This document shows, piece by piece, positions 33,470 through 44,744 of a stretch of 64,000 nt of DNA. Each line of letters opens with the position of its first letter. Position 1 is the first letter of the stretch. The notes beneath the pieces were generated by a model, which worked only from the letters and a program-made list of their open reading frames with translations, was not told where the DNA came from and did not search any database. The translations under genes were made by a program, and so were the position numbers. Source of the DNA: Timema cristinae (lineage: Eukaryota > Arthropoda > Insecta > Phasmatodea > Timematidae); NCBI GenBank assembly GCA_039000515.1, contig JBCFYV010000001.1:9408928-9472927 (forward strand). The letters are read 5' to 3'.

Positions 33470-34274
33470 GAAATATAGTGGGGGAATGGCTTTAGTCTTG
33501 GAGGAATAACGAGTGAGTGGTGTAAGTCTTGGAGGAATAACAGGGAGTGGTGTAAGTCTTGGAGGAATAACGAGTGAGTAGTGTCAGTCTTGGAGGAATA
33601 ACGAGTGAGTGGTATAAGTCTAGGAGGAATAACGAGTGAGTGGTGTAAGTCTAGGAGGAATAACGAGTGAGTGGTGTCAGTTTTGGAGGAATAACGAGTG
33701 AGTGGTGTCAGTTTTGGAGGAATAACGAGTGAGTGGTGTAAGTCTAGGAGGAATAACGAGTGAGTGGTGTCAGTTTTGGAGGAATAACGAGTGAGTGGTG
33801 TCAGTTTTGGAGGAATAACGAGTGAGTAGTGTCAGTCTTGGAGGAATAACGAGTGAGTGGTGTAAGTCTTGGAGGAATAACGAGTGAGTGGTGTCAGTTT
33901 TGGAGGAATAACGAGTGAGTGGTGTAAGTCTTGGAGGAATAACGAGTGAGTAGTGTCAGTCTTGGAGGAATAACGAGTGAGTGGTGTAAGTCTTGGAGGA
34001 ATAACGAGTGAGTAGTGTCAGTCTTGGAGGAATAACGAGTGAGTGGTGTCAATCTTGGAGGAATAACGAGTGAGTGGTGTAAGTCTTGGAGGAATAACGA
34101 GTGAGTGGTGTCAGTCTTGGAGGAATAACAGGGAGTGGTGTAAGTCTTGGAGGAATAACGAGTGAGTGGTGTAAGTCTTGGAGGAATAACGAGTGAGTGG
34201 TGTAAGTCTTGGAGGAATAACGAGTGAGTAGTGTCAGTCTTGGAGAAATAACGAGTGAGTGGTGTCAGTCTTGT
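33470..34274. repeat. 31-bp minisatellite, about 26 units
   Basis: Units of GTCTTGGAGGAATAACGAGT followed by GAGTGGTGTAA, with starts at 33500 and 33531. Variants are GTAAGTCTT / GTCAGTCTT / GTCAGTTTT and TGGTGT / TAGTGT. Unlike the other arrays it is nearly free of indels (only the units at about 33541 and 34129 have a short CAGGGAGTGG form). Confidence 0.97.
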
Positions 34275-34449
34275 TGATCTAATACTTAATACTTATAGCT
34301 GAACATTTCCCATACTCCTGTTTTATTAAAAATTTTATTTTGAATATTGAATAGCCAATTATGACAGAGAAAATAGATCAATTTTAAAAAAATATTGGAA
34401 CATTTTAAATAATAGTGATAATACCATTGGTCACAAGGTTTTAGTTGTC
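34275..34449. other. No recognisable feature
   Basis: AT-rich spacer. Confidence 0.4.
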
Positions 34450-34632
34450 AGGTTATAAACATACTGGATTACTCGGGTATTGGGAGGTTGAGAGTTCGAA
34501 TGCTGGCCGTGTGTACTGGGAGTTATTTATCACTTTGATTTGTTTCGCCAGTTTTGCACGCTAATGTGGGTGCATTCACTATAAACTACCCCTGTTCAAC
34601 ATCACTCATTATGCTTAAAATTAAGTCACTAA
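34450..34632 (+). mobile_element. Possible decayed SINE-2
   Basis: GAGGTTGAGAGTTCGAATGC resembles the box B region of SINE-2, and CAGTTTTGCACGCTAATGTG then GGTGCATTCACTATAAACTA resembles its central domain. No tail is seen. Confidence 0.5.
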
Positions 34633-34639
34633 TAACCAG

Positions 34640-36010
34640 TGTGGTGTAATGGAGTATTTCTAGGATAAGCAGAGCTCATTAAAATGTACTTGTAATATGT
34701 TCTCCCCACTCTGTCCCCATTAGACCAATCATACCTAGGTTCCGCTCTACATACCTCACATGGGAATGTATGTTCATTGATATCTGACCAATGAGTGTTC
34801 TACTGAGTGATGAGAACAATTCACAGGTACAGTTTAAACAAGCTCTATTTTACATACCTCACATGGGAATGTATGTTCGTTGATACCTGACCAATGAGTG
34901 TTCTACTGAGTGATGAGAACAATCCACAGGTACAGTTTAAACAAGCTCTGCTCTACATACCTCACATGGGAATGTATGTTCGTTGATACCTGACCAATGA
35001 GTGTTCTACTGAGTGATGAGAACAATTCACAGGTACAGTTTAAACAAGCTCTGCTCTACATACCTCACATGGGAATGTATGTTCGTTGATACCTGACCAA
35101 TGAGTGTTCTACTGAGTGATGAGAACAATCCACAGGTACAGTTTAAACAAGCTCTGCTCTACATACCTCACATGGGAATGTATGTTCGTTGATACCTGAC
35201 CAATGAGTGTTCTACTGAGTGATGAGAACAATTCACAGGTACAGTTTAAACAAGCTCTGCTCTACATACCTCACATGGGAATGTATGTTCGTTGATACCT
35301 GACCAATGAGTGTTCTACTGAGTGATGAGAACAATTCACAGGTACAGTTTAAACAAGCTCTGCTCTACATACCTCACATGAGAATGTATGTTCGTTGATA
35401 CCTGACCAATGAGTGTTCTACTGAGTGATTAGAACAATTCACAGGTACAGTTTAAACAAGCTCTTCTCTACATATCTCACATGGGAATGTATGTTCGTTG
35501 GATACCTGACCAATGAGTGTTCTGCTGAGTGATGAGAACAATTCACAGGTACAGTTTAAACAAGCTCTATTTTACATACCTCACATGGGAATGTATGTTC
35601 GTTGATATCTGACCAATGAGTGTTCTACTGAGTGATTAGAACAATTCACAGGTACAGTTTAAACAAGCTCTATTTACATACCTCACATGGGAATGTATGT
35701 TCGTTGATACTGACCAATGAGTGTTTACTGAGTGTTTGAGAACAATCCACAGGTACAGTTTAAACAAGCTCTGCTCTACATACCTCACATGGGAATGTAT
35801 GTTCGTTGATACATGACCAATGAGTGTTCTACTGAGTGATGAGAACAATTCACAGGTACAGTTTAAACAAGCTTGTCTACATACCTCACATGGGAATGTA
35901 TGTTCGTTGATACTGACCAATGAGTGTTCTACTGAGTGATGAGAACAATTCACAGGTACAGTTTAAACACTGTTTACCCTGGCAACACTCCACGACATGA
36001 CCCTTGTGCT
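34640..36010 (-). mobile_element. 103-bp satellite element, copy C (about 12 units plus inverted cap)
   Basis: The same 103-bp unit, here reversed. The inverted cap lies at the left (34640-34740: CCATTAGACCAATCATACCT, TAGGATAAGCAGAGCTCATT), as expected for a reversed copy of the layout in A and B. The right end (CAGTTTAAACACTGTTTACC, CTGGCAACACTCCACGACAT) is inverted relative to the left end (GGAGTATTTCTAGGATAAGC), so the element has imperfect terminal inverted repeats of about 40 bp. CTAATAA flanks both sides (34629 and 36018), a weak candidate for a target-site duplication. The 105-codon frame at 35636 is a repeat artefact. Confidence 0.87.
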
Positions 36011-36856
36011 ATTATGCTAATAATTTCTATCCAACTAAAGAGTCAAGCAAGGCCTTGCTACACTCTCATGGTGTTGGAATATCTCCACGGTTTACGATGT
36101 TTGACGAGAATCACACGAGTAGAATAAACAGTCACGTAAGAAATGTTTTAGCGTGTGTTGACGATGTGTTGGGTTTTGATGCACGCGATGCAGAAACTTG
36201 ACAACTATTTTCATTAATGTGGTTTCATGGAAAAGAAAGGTCAGATAATTTTTTTGTAGTTTTATAAACTAATCTAGTGTTGTTTGTTTTATGTTGTGTG
36301 ATGTACTTCTGTGTGCTTTATGTGCTGCATTTTGTTTATGTTGTGCACTGTGTATGAAATGTGTATGGTGTGTTTAATACGTACGGATAAGTTTATATAA
36401 AGTAGGCATTAATCTAATGGGAAAGGAATGTCAAAAGTAAGAAATACATCAGTATTTTCGTAGGTTGTCGATGGTTTAATGACTATTTGTAAAAACCAAC
36501 ATTGGTGAAGCTGATAAGAATTGAACTCTGACATCACTCGGGGAATAACTTCACACAACTTGTGAATTAACACCATCGTTAATTTATTTTTCATATTATA
36601 AATTGTTTGAAAGCCTCCTTAGATAATTTAATAAACAAATTGTTTGCAAATTAACCTAGCAAATTAAACCTTGCCTAGATTAATAAAGATAAAGAATATT
36701 ACTGATCTATATAGTTAAATCATACAAATTGTTGGCAAATTCCACAAAAATTCTTCACGCCCAATTCTATCAATAATATGAACTTTAAAACATATTGAAA
36801 ATTAAATAAAATATAATAATGATCTTAATTTTAATTATTTATGGATGTTTAAAAAA
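36011..36856. other. No recognisable feature
   Basis: Mixed AT-rich DNA. Overlapping frames of 61-65 codons have no domain and are not supported. Confidence 0.4.
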
Positions 36857-37100
36857 ATATATCACCGTGTCTTACTACCTGTCTGGGCTGTACGCATATG
36901 TAGGCCTACTAACTACGCTAATGGTTTTATGGAGGAGGAAGGTTATATTTAGAGGAAGTGTACACACATTTGCATGGAGGGAGACTGGAATATCCACCCA
37001 TAATAAACTTGGCGTAGATTTTAACCTCTATCCCTCCGCCATCAGCAGTATAGTCCACTTTGAGAATGACGCCTTAGACCATGTGGTCACCAAGGGGCGT
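36857..37100 (-). mobile_element. SINE-2, diverged
   Basis: Reversed tail ATCACCGTGTCTTACTACCT, body CATTTGCATGGAGGGAGACT and head side GACCATGTGGTCACCAAGGG. It faces the plus-strand SINE-2 at 37150, 5' end to 5' end. Confidence 0.8.
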
Positions 37101-37149
37101 TATTTGAAGTTTAAATAATTATGTAAAACGTTGTCAATATAAAGAATTT

Positions 37150-37366
37150 GGCTACCACACTGGTTTCGTGTTGCGCTAGACTGCCGAACACGGGGAGATC
37201 GAGGTTCGAATCTCGCTCGGGTAAACTGAGGGGTGGTTTTCCCTAAATGGTTTTCCACTCTTCCTCCACGCAAATATGGGTTAATTTCCTCTATATCCAA
37301 TCCCTAACCCATTATCGTAATTAGTATTCAAGTGTATAACCCGAACGGGTAGTAGGACGTGGTGCT
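37150..37366 (+). mobile_element. SINE-2, well preserved
   Basis: The box B region GGGGAGATCGAGGTTCGAAT is intact. It is followed by GGTGGTTTTCCCTAAATGG, TTTTCCACTCTTCCTCCACG, CAAATATGGGTTAATTTCC and the tail CCCGAACGGGTAGTAGGACG. A (TTA)n run follows at 37381-37410. Confidence 0.92.
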
Positions 37367-37377
37367 AAGTATTATTC

Positions 37378-37415
<38 letters not shown>

Positions 37416-37449
37416 AAAGAACTTTACTCCCATTAAATTCCGTCTCACC

Positions 37450-37823
37450 TTAAGGTGCGGCAGAATTGAGCGCAAGTATCTTTTACAATTTTTATAGAAT
37501 TATATTTTTTTGGCCAAAATAAATCAAATATTTCTCCAGTAGCAACACAGAGTTTAGTTTTCTGCACATGCTAATATCAACAGATCTTGAATATCTTTAA
37601 AGAGTGTCCTGGAATTTTGTCAAAACTTTTTAAATAAAGAGAATATGTTTTGACAAAATTCCAGGACACCCTTGACAGATATTCAAGATCTGTTGATATT
37701 AGCATGTGCAGAAAACTAAACTCTTATGTTGCTCCTGGAGAAATATTTTGTTTATTTTGGCCAAAGAAATTGAATGCTATAAAAACTGTAAAATTACTCG
37801 CGCTCCCTTCGGCCGCAACTTAA
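37450..37823. mobile_element. TTAA-MITE foldback, copy 2, complete with TTAA duplication
   Basis: TTAA lies exactly on both sides (37450-37453 and 37820-37823). The ends are GGTGCGGCAGAATTGAGCGC and CGCTCCCTTCGGCCGCAAC, inverted repeats. Internally CACATGCTAATATCAACAGA pairs with TCTGTTGATATTAGCATGTG without mismatch, and TTGTCAAAACTTTTTAAATA sits near the centre. At 366 bp between the TTAA sites it has no coding capacity. This is the reference copy for the family in this window. Confidence 0.88.
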
Positions 37824-38585
37824 AGCTCCCCCCTTATCTGTGTAATGATAGGTCTAGATGTTTGGTCGCAGAATGTACTATGTCTCAACTCCACTCTCAG
37901 AAGTTAGAGAGAGTCGTAATGAAGGCGTACATGAGTTCTTAATACTCGTATTATTCCCGGCACGTTAAAGTTAGAATCCCTTCACCGGTCCCGGCATCAC
38001 AGCCCAGACACGTCCGTTGGAATTACGTCTCATCCTGAATTTAATTTTCTACTTATTCCCAGGCTTCCTCTTCAAGTTGCACCACGCATTACAATTTGTT
38101 TCCATAACACCAGCACGACTTCTTCTAATTGAAGTTTCTTACCAGTTTTAATACTCGTGGAAATGTATAAGTATATAACTATATTACTAGGAGTGGAGGT
38201 TACAGAATTTTCGTTTGTGTTTTATAAATTGTAACCCTTCCCCTTTTCTGATTGGTCAAGGAGTTGAAAGACTTGTCTACGTACTCCGTTAGCTTCGTAT
38301 ACTTATAGTCCTTACGACTTTTAATTTTGTGCCCGTGTTCCATGACCTTAATCAAGTGGTGCCATGGCATTCAATGAGAAAACCTTTGTCCAATCAAAAT
38401 TGTCGAAATAAAATAAATATAGCAAACTCCTTTATGGGGGGGGGGGGTAATCGACCTTTTTCTCATCTCGTTTTTACTTTGTTTCTGTTTGAAATAAAGA
38501 TAGCCTTAATATTTTTTTTAACTTGTTTTTGAAGTGATAACTAATTAATAATAATTAATGACTTTACAATCGAGCATACCAACTG
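37824..38585. other. No recognisable feature
   Basis: Mixed sequence. G10 run at 38437-38446. No gene is supported. Confidence 0.4.
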
Positions 38586-38589
38586 AGAG

Positions 38590-38850
38590 GCCACCATCTG
38601 TTGGCAAATATAGTGCCAACTTTTGTGGGTATAGGGTAGCATGTGGTCAGCACAAATTATAATATCTCAGTTTTCTAGACCGGAGCTGCTATTTATTCAT
38701 TCAAATAGCTCCTCGTCTGTCTTTAAGAGGCTGAGTTGACCTCGTTACAGACCCACTGCTTTCACAGGAAATCTTGGTGCACCAGGGATCGAACCAGGGA
38801 CCTGTGGATCTGTAGCCAGGAGTTCTGACAGCGAGGCCACAGAGAATGTC
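38590..38850 (-). mobile_element. SINE-5 (tRNA-derived)
   Basis: Minus-strand head: TGGCCTCGCTGTCAGAACTC (box A region) and CCCTGGTTCGATCCCTGGTG (box B). On the plus strand the body reads TCAGTTTTCTAGACCGGAGC and AGAGGCTGAGTTGACCTCGT. A second copy with the same order occurs at 57405-57622. Confidence 0.75.
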
Positions 38851-39117
38851 TGAATTAGTATTATAGGTGTATAAATTAAAATGCAATACCTTTATAAAAT
38901 GGCTAACGTTTCTTTATTAGCATAGGTCTTTTCAACTTGATTCGCACAATGATGCTCATTTATTTGTCTAGCTGCGAATTGGTTGCCGTCCTTAACAATG
39001 AGGAAATCTTGATTTTTAAAGAATGAATATAACATGTATAGACAAAAAAAACCAAGTTAATATCAACACACAGGCAGCAAATCTTGTAAACACGGCGCTG
39101 TCCGTATGCAGGAGACA

Positions 39118-39270
39118 AATTTCAATCAAGTTAAATAAGTTGAAAAATGACACCTGGATACGGAAATCGAACGGCTGGGATCCGTGGCTTGCCAAGCATT
39201 GGCGTGCTAAGCCAAGGATCTCGAGTTCAATTCCAGCAACAGGTTTAATTTTTCAACTTATTTAAATTTA
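39118..39270. mobile_element. SINE-3 related short foldback
   Basis: The ends AAATAAGTTGAAAAATGACA and AATTTTTCAACTTATTTAAA are inverted repeats. Inside, a reversed tRNA-like part (GGAAATCGAACGGCTGGGAT) is followed by a forward one (CTCGAGTTCAATTCCAGCAA), so this is a compact version of the 16688 foldback. It contains an 80-codon frame that is not a gene. Confidence 0.65.
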
Positions 39271-40064
39271 AAAAAAAAATTGTCTACAGTAATGATCGGC
39301 GAGACTATTTTGACAAGTTTTCAAAAGGGCTGCTTACCCATACCTTGGACTTTTAAACCACTAAACTTTATTTATAACTGCTTCCATTCAAATATAAATT
39401 ATTCACGCATGTAACCGCTTACAAACTCGACGTTGAAATCACTCCTACCACTTAATGTGATTGAGTATAGCCCAGATGGGTGGTAAGACGCGATGTAAAA
39501 ATAGCAAGTAAAAACTTTTTTTTTTTTTGCAGTTTTCTTCTTTTGTCTGTGGTTTTATTTTTATTTTGAGGCCTTCTATAAAATGGAATATTTTAAATAA
39601 AGGGCATAAACCTCGTCTCACTTTTCCACACTTTCGATTTTTTTTTTTTTCCTCTTGTCCTCGTCGGAAGAAGACGAGAATATAAAATTTGTGATTAGCA
39701 TAAGAAAGTCTTGGCCCGATCCTCGAACAAGCCTGCATGAGTTTATATACGTGTTCCCGCGAATCCTCGTAGCTACAAATCTACAGGAACATCTTTATAA
39801 AAAGTAAACAAAGTTTACCCTCTTAAGTCCCCTACTTTATTTGCCATTCACAGAAATACCTTAAAAAAATAAAACATATATAAAATGTATTCACCTACAA
39901 GAGAACCAACTGTTATATCCTAATTTCAAATATTTATTTTTATCATTAATCTTAGCCAAATATTTTATGAATAAAAGTAACGTTTTGTCATAAATAACAA
40001 TTTAGAAAATATAAACATATTTTGTCTTCCCATTAGATTTGCCAGTCAATACCTTGAACACCCA
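39271..40064. other. Mostly featureless; SINE tail at about 39440-39500
   Basis: CACTTAATGTGATTGAGTAT, then GCCCAGATGGGTGGTAAGAC is an orphan SINE-type tail. T and A homopolymers follow. The 97-codon minus frame at 39445 runs through these and is not credible. Confidence 0.45.
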
Positions 40065-40316
40065 CTTTGGTGGTCGCATGGTCTAGGGCGCTACTACTCG
40101 CGATAACTAAACTTTGGATGACGGGACGATCGAAGTTAGGATCTCAATCGGGTGTAATGAGGGTGGGTTTTGGTTTACCACTTTCCCTTCATGCAAATTC
40201 TGGCACACTTCTCTAAATATAACCTTCCCAGTACCTAAAACCATTAGCTTAATTATTACGTGAGCCTATAAACCAAACGGTTAGTAAGACTCGGTGCTAA
40301 TAATAATAATAATAAT
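40065..40316 (+). mobile_element. SINE-2, diverged
   Basis: TTGGTGGTCGCATGGTCTAG (box A region), GATCGAAGTTAGGATCTC (box B, mutated), GGTTTACCACTTTCCC (body), CAAACGGTTAGTAAGACTCG (tail) and TAA triplets. It stands tail to tail with the reverse SINE-1 at 40442. Confidence 0.82.
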
Positions 40317-40441
40317 AGTAAGACGCGTTGCCAAAAAAAACCTCACCTTGAACGCCGTTCTAGTGTCTTCAATCGACGCTGCATGTCCTGCCCAACGTAT
40401 CCTGCAAGATATGACTACCCTAACAACCAAATTGGTCTAAA

Positions 40442-40725
40442 ATATATTATTATTATTATTATTAGCACCGCGTCTTACTACCCGTTCGGGTTATACGCAC
40501 TTACGCTAATGTGTAATGGTAGGGTGATTTTGAGATGAAATGAAGGACCTACAGTTTAACGTGGAATCCGAACCACGGTGGCGACCTGGCATTCCACACA
40601 TTCACAAGATGTCTTGTCAGATGTGTAGGAAGGGTTTGGAACAGATAAATCTGTGCCGGGACCGAGGATCGAACCCCGGCCGCCAGCATAGAAGTCTGAT
40701 ACCTTACCCCTAGACCACCGTCCTA
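40442..40725 (-). mobile_element. SINE-1, full length with probable 8-bp target-site duplication
   Basis: (TTA)n, TTAGCACCGCGTCTTACTAC, CCGTTCGGG, the body (GGAATCCGAACCACGGTGG) and the head (GATCGAACCCCGG, then ACCCCTAGACCACC). CTAAAATA lies on both sides (about 40437 and 40724). Small deletions occur in GTTTGGAACAGATAAATC. Confidence 0.92.
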
Positions 40726-41014
40726 AAATAAAACTCGTATAATTCCACTGATGTTTTGAGAGCTTATAACCAGTCAATACAATCAACTGTGTGACATTTC
40801 AGGCATCTTTTATTCCCCATTTTGCTTTATAATTCATTCTGGAAGTGATATTGGGACATCGTATCGATTCCCCTTTGACTTCCACCTTTGTTTTTCTAAT
40901 TAAAACAGTCAATCCTGGTTTCGTTAGGGAAAGACCTGCTCAAGTCATCAATAAACAAATATAAATACATTCATGGATTTTAAATAAAATGTGTAGTGAA
41001 TTTTACTTTATCTT
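40726..41014. other. No recognisable feature
   Basis: AT-rich spacer. Confidence 0.4.
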
Positions 41015-41560
41015 GACCCCTCGGAGAGAGAAATATTGGGATCGTCAAATAAATCTAACACGAGATTTGGATCAAATGTCAACGTTTCATGACCCACAGA
41101 AACTGAAATAATGTTTTTTCGTGAGGTCGTTTGTGTCCCTGCCTAGAGTTGAAAACATTTTACCGGTCGGACAAAAACTTGGTATCTAGGGTTTGGATAT
41201 AGTTCTACTGAGATGTTTTTGTAACTATACATCCAACCCTAAAATTAAAGATAGTTTACTGAATGGCAAAAATAGAATAAAAAAATATTTTCTTAAAATC
41301 CTTATAGGATTTTGATTAAATTTAATATCCAGGGACTGTTTGACAATACGAACAAAATGGTAACTATAATTTTGTCATTAAAATTACTTTGATGGTAATT
41401 TACATTAGTGGGAATTTTCAATTTTGATCATATCTCCGCAACTATTTGAGATGATAAATAATTTATAATTGTAAATTCTTGTTAAAATAAATATATTTTA
41501 TTTGAAATAAGCTTTTAGTAAACCAAAAGTTTCTGAGCTATAAACAAAAAAATAATATAT
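41015..41560 (+). repeat. Family D dispersed repeat
   Basis: Same order of words as at 55612: GAGAAATATTGGGATCGTCA, TCTAACACGAGATTTGGATC, GTCAACGTTTCATGACCC, AAAAACTTGGTATCTAGGGT and ATACATCCAACCCTAAAATT. The two copies are colinear for about 250 bp and more weakly beyond. No coding potential is seen. Passages like this recur in several invertebrate genomes in my general knowledge, but I cannot name the family. Confidence 0.65.
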
Positions 41561-42864
41561 ATACACTTGTGGAGGTCTTTTAAGATGTGGAATTGATGGT
41601 AATTCTCTTTTAAGAAAAAAAAAAGTACTTATGGTGCACCGTATCATTTATTTTCATTCGTTGATGCATGTATTGTACTGCTATCTGGCAATATTAATTA
41701 GTAGACTCTAGCTTATAGCTACAATTTAAAACAGTTTTGTTTGAGCTAAACTTCACAAATCGGTATAGGTCTATATTTTACCAATTGTACCAAGACCTTT
41801 TGTTGGTATTTCTAACCAATCAGGTATAATCAGAAAACCAGCAATGCTTTGAAGAAATGATAAATGTAATTCCATAACTCTTACCTAAGTTGTGCAATTG
41901 GGCTATTCCCGTGGTTTTTTTTAATGCAATGGGGCCAGGGAATAGGTGGAAAATAAATACCCTTTTAAACTCTCAAATAAAAGCCAATCTATTCTATTTT
42001 TTTGGATTATTATTTTAGTAATGAACCAAGTTAGACTAACCCTCTTTTGATTCTGAATTGCTTTTAAAGAGAATTCACAAATAAAGCATTGTGCAGGGAA
42101 AATACAAAAAAAAAGAAGGGGGGTCTGCTTCCTCTTTGTGTTTTAACAATGTCCGTTGGTAATTAATGTTGAGGACGATTGGATTTGTAGAGAAGGAAAT
42201 TGTGATATCGTTTGATGACTGACTTTGATTATGTTAATATCTCGTTCGTAATTGGCTTTCAAATGTCCAATAGAGGTTGACTCTTACGAGTTTTAGTCAA
42301 AGTTACATTGTAGTGATTTTACAATTGAAATATTATACGAACATTTAAATATATTATTAAATAGACGGAAACATTTTTAACGGTTTTAAAAATTAAAATA
42401 TTATTACTATTATAAATTGTTTAAAATAAAAATATTTTTTTAATTTGAATATTTAGGTTATAAAGAATTTTAATCTACAGAACCCTTTACACCCTTAAAA
42501 ATAATTGTGAAGCCTCACATTTTTTTGTTGTTTAAGTGGCTTCTATCTATAGATATTTATCGCATTAAAATTTAAAATTTTGAGAATTTTTGTAAAAAAT
42601 ATATTTATTTGTTAATTAAATTTTAATCATATTTAACTTTATAAATAAATAAAACCATTTATTTAAACATAACATGTGTTTTTTCTCTAAAATTATTTCT
42701 TAGTGAGATGATTGACGTGGTTTATTATCATGGCAAATCTTTTCAACATCTGTCTCAATGGGAGACAGTTGAAACCGTGTCTTGTTCGGCAGGCTATGTG
42801 CTGCAGTATTTTACATTGGATGAAGTGGATTACAAAAAACAAGCCTTATAAATAGTCTAATCTC
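41561..42864. other. No recognisable feature
   Basis: Strongly AT-rich in 42300-42700. No repeat, SINE or coding frame is supported. Confidence 0.4.
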
Positions 42865-43460
42865 TAGAGGAGAATTGAAGAGATCTCAAGTAGCCTTGAA
42901 TTGGTCTCGAGGAGCATTGAAGATATCTCAAATAGCCTTGAATTGGTCTCGAGGAGCATTGAAGATATCTCAAAGAGCCTTGAATTGGTCTCGAGAGCAT
43001 TGAAGAGGATCTAAAGGGGCATTGAAGTGATCTCAAAAGCATTGAAGTGGTCTCAAGGAGCATTGAAGTGGCCTCAAATAGCCTTGACGTTCAGTATGAA
43101 GATCTAAAGGCCATTGAAAGTGATCTCAAAATAGCTTGAATTGGTCTCGAGGTGCATTGAAGTGGTCTCAAATGTGTCAATTGAAGTAAGGGCTGAAGGT
43201 GAGCATTGAAGTGGTCTCAAGGTGCATTGAAGAGGTCTCAAGGAGCATTGAAGTGGCCTCAAAGCCTTGAAGAGATCTCAAGTACTTGAAGGATCTCAAG
43301 GCACATTGAAGAGATCTCAAGTAGTCTGATTTGAAGAGGTCTCAAGGACTTGAAGAGGTCTCAAGGTGCATTGAAGGGTCTCAAGTAACTTGAAGAGTCT
43401 CAAGTAGCCTTGAATTATCTGAAGTGGAGCATTGACTTGTCTCAAGTAGCCTTTATGAAT
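42865..43460. repeat. Degenerate minisatellite, unit about 21-32 bp
   Basis: Units built on TCTCAAGGAGCATTGAAGTG and TCTCAAATAGCCTTGAATTG alternate irregularly. The section from about 43080 has many small indels. The 68-codon minus frame is a repeat artefact. Confidence 0.9.
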
Positions 43461-43488
43461 TATAAATGAAAGTACTAGACTTCTAGAT

Positions 43489-43612
43489 GTCAGATAAGGT
43501 CCTCTTTTATGAAAGTAGCTCTTGTAATCATCTCCAGCTGTCAGATAAGGTCCTCTCTATGAAAGTAGCTCTTGTTTCATCTCCAGCTGTCAGATAAGGT
43601 CCTCTCTATTAA
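43489..43612. repeat. About 50-bp tandem repeat, 2.5 units
   Basis: CAGATAAGGT occurs at 43491, 43542 and 43591. The unit holds CCTCTCTATGAAAGTAGCTC and TTGTTTCATCTCCAGCTG. A similar phrase, GTCAGATAGGGCCTTTCTAT, stands alone at 60844. Confidence 0.85.
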
Positions 43613-43904
43613 TTTTAGTGTGTATCTCCCTTGTTCTCTGAGTCACTTCATACTTAACAAACTTTGAGGTGACTCCTGGTTGGACTGAGAGTCGTCTGCA
43701 TGGTGATCTGACTGTGGCGCTGCCAACTGTAAGATCTGGGTACTACTGTACCATAATCTCCTCTTGTATAATCGTCCGCTCAAATGTTGGCTACAAGTCT
43801 AACTCATGAATACTGCCGATGCTGTGCTCTAGATCATGCAACTACCACAAAATACACCACAAAGTTGATTTGAATACTGATGGGATCAAAATTAAGTAAT
43901 CGAG
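43613..43904. other. No recognisable feature
   Basis: Spacer of average composition between tandem arrays. Confidence 0.4.
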
Positions 43905-44490
43905 AGTTCTAGTAATGGTTTATTTGAGGAATCAGGCATTTGAGGATATCTAAATTCAAGTAATCGAGGATTTAAGGATTCAAGAAATTAAGGACCTGAG
44001 GTTTAAAAGATCTGATAATTCAAGGAATCAATAATCTGGTAACTCAAGGAATTAAAGATCTGATCATACAATGAATCAAGGGTTTGATAATTCCAGGAAT
44101 CAAGAATCTGATAATTAAAGGAATTAAAGATCTAATAATTCAAAGAATCAAGGATTTGAATATTTAAGGAATAACGGATTTGATAACTAAAGGAATCAAG
44201 AATTTGAAGATTTAAGGAATCATGATTGATAATTAAGGGAAACAAGAATCTGAAGATTTAAGGAATCGTGGATTTGATAATTAAAGGAATCAAGAATCTG
44301 AAGATTTAAGGAATCATGGATTTGATAATTAAAGGAATCAAGAATCTGAATATTTAAAGAATCACGGATTTGATAATACAAGGAATCACTTATCTTAAGA
44401 TTTAAGGAATAACGGATTTGATAATTCAAGAAATCAAGGGTTTGAGAATTAAGAGAATTGAGGATCTGATAACTAAAGGAATCGAGTGTT
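43905..44490. repeat. Degenerate minisatellite, 48-bp unit of two 24-bp halves
   Basis: The best units (44160-44400) read AAGGAATCAAGAATCTGAAG then ATTTAAGGAATCATGGATTT then GATAATTA. The two halves are diverged copies of each other. The left part (43905-44150) is much more decayed. Confidence 0.9.
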
Positions 44491-44744
44491 CCTTCGTATG
44501 TTGTACTACCAGAATATCCTTCACTGGGAATTACATAGCTTGTAACGTTTTCCCAGCGACTGATGGCTCACACAACATATTATTGATTACTCATTGATTA
44601 CAAGCTCCACTGATTTGCAATATCCTTAATTGGCGCACTTAATTAAATTAAATGGGAGTTGGCCACCCACGTGAAGAACGTCCTTCAACATTACTTCCAG
44701 CTCACCTCCATTCATGTAACCGTAGCACAGGAACTGGTCTTGAG
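44491..44744. other. No recognisable feature
   Basis: Unique-looking spacer. Confidence 0.4.

Noticed and set aside
35636..35953. 105-codon frame with repeated CELFSSL-type peptide
   Set aside because: It lies wholly within the 103-bp satellite; indels in a few units happen to keep one frame open.
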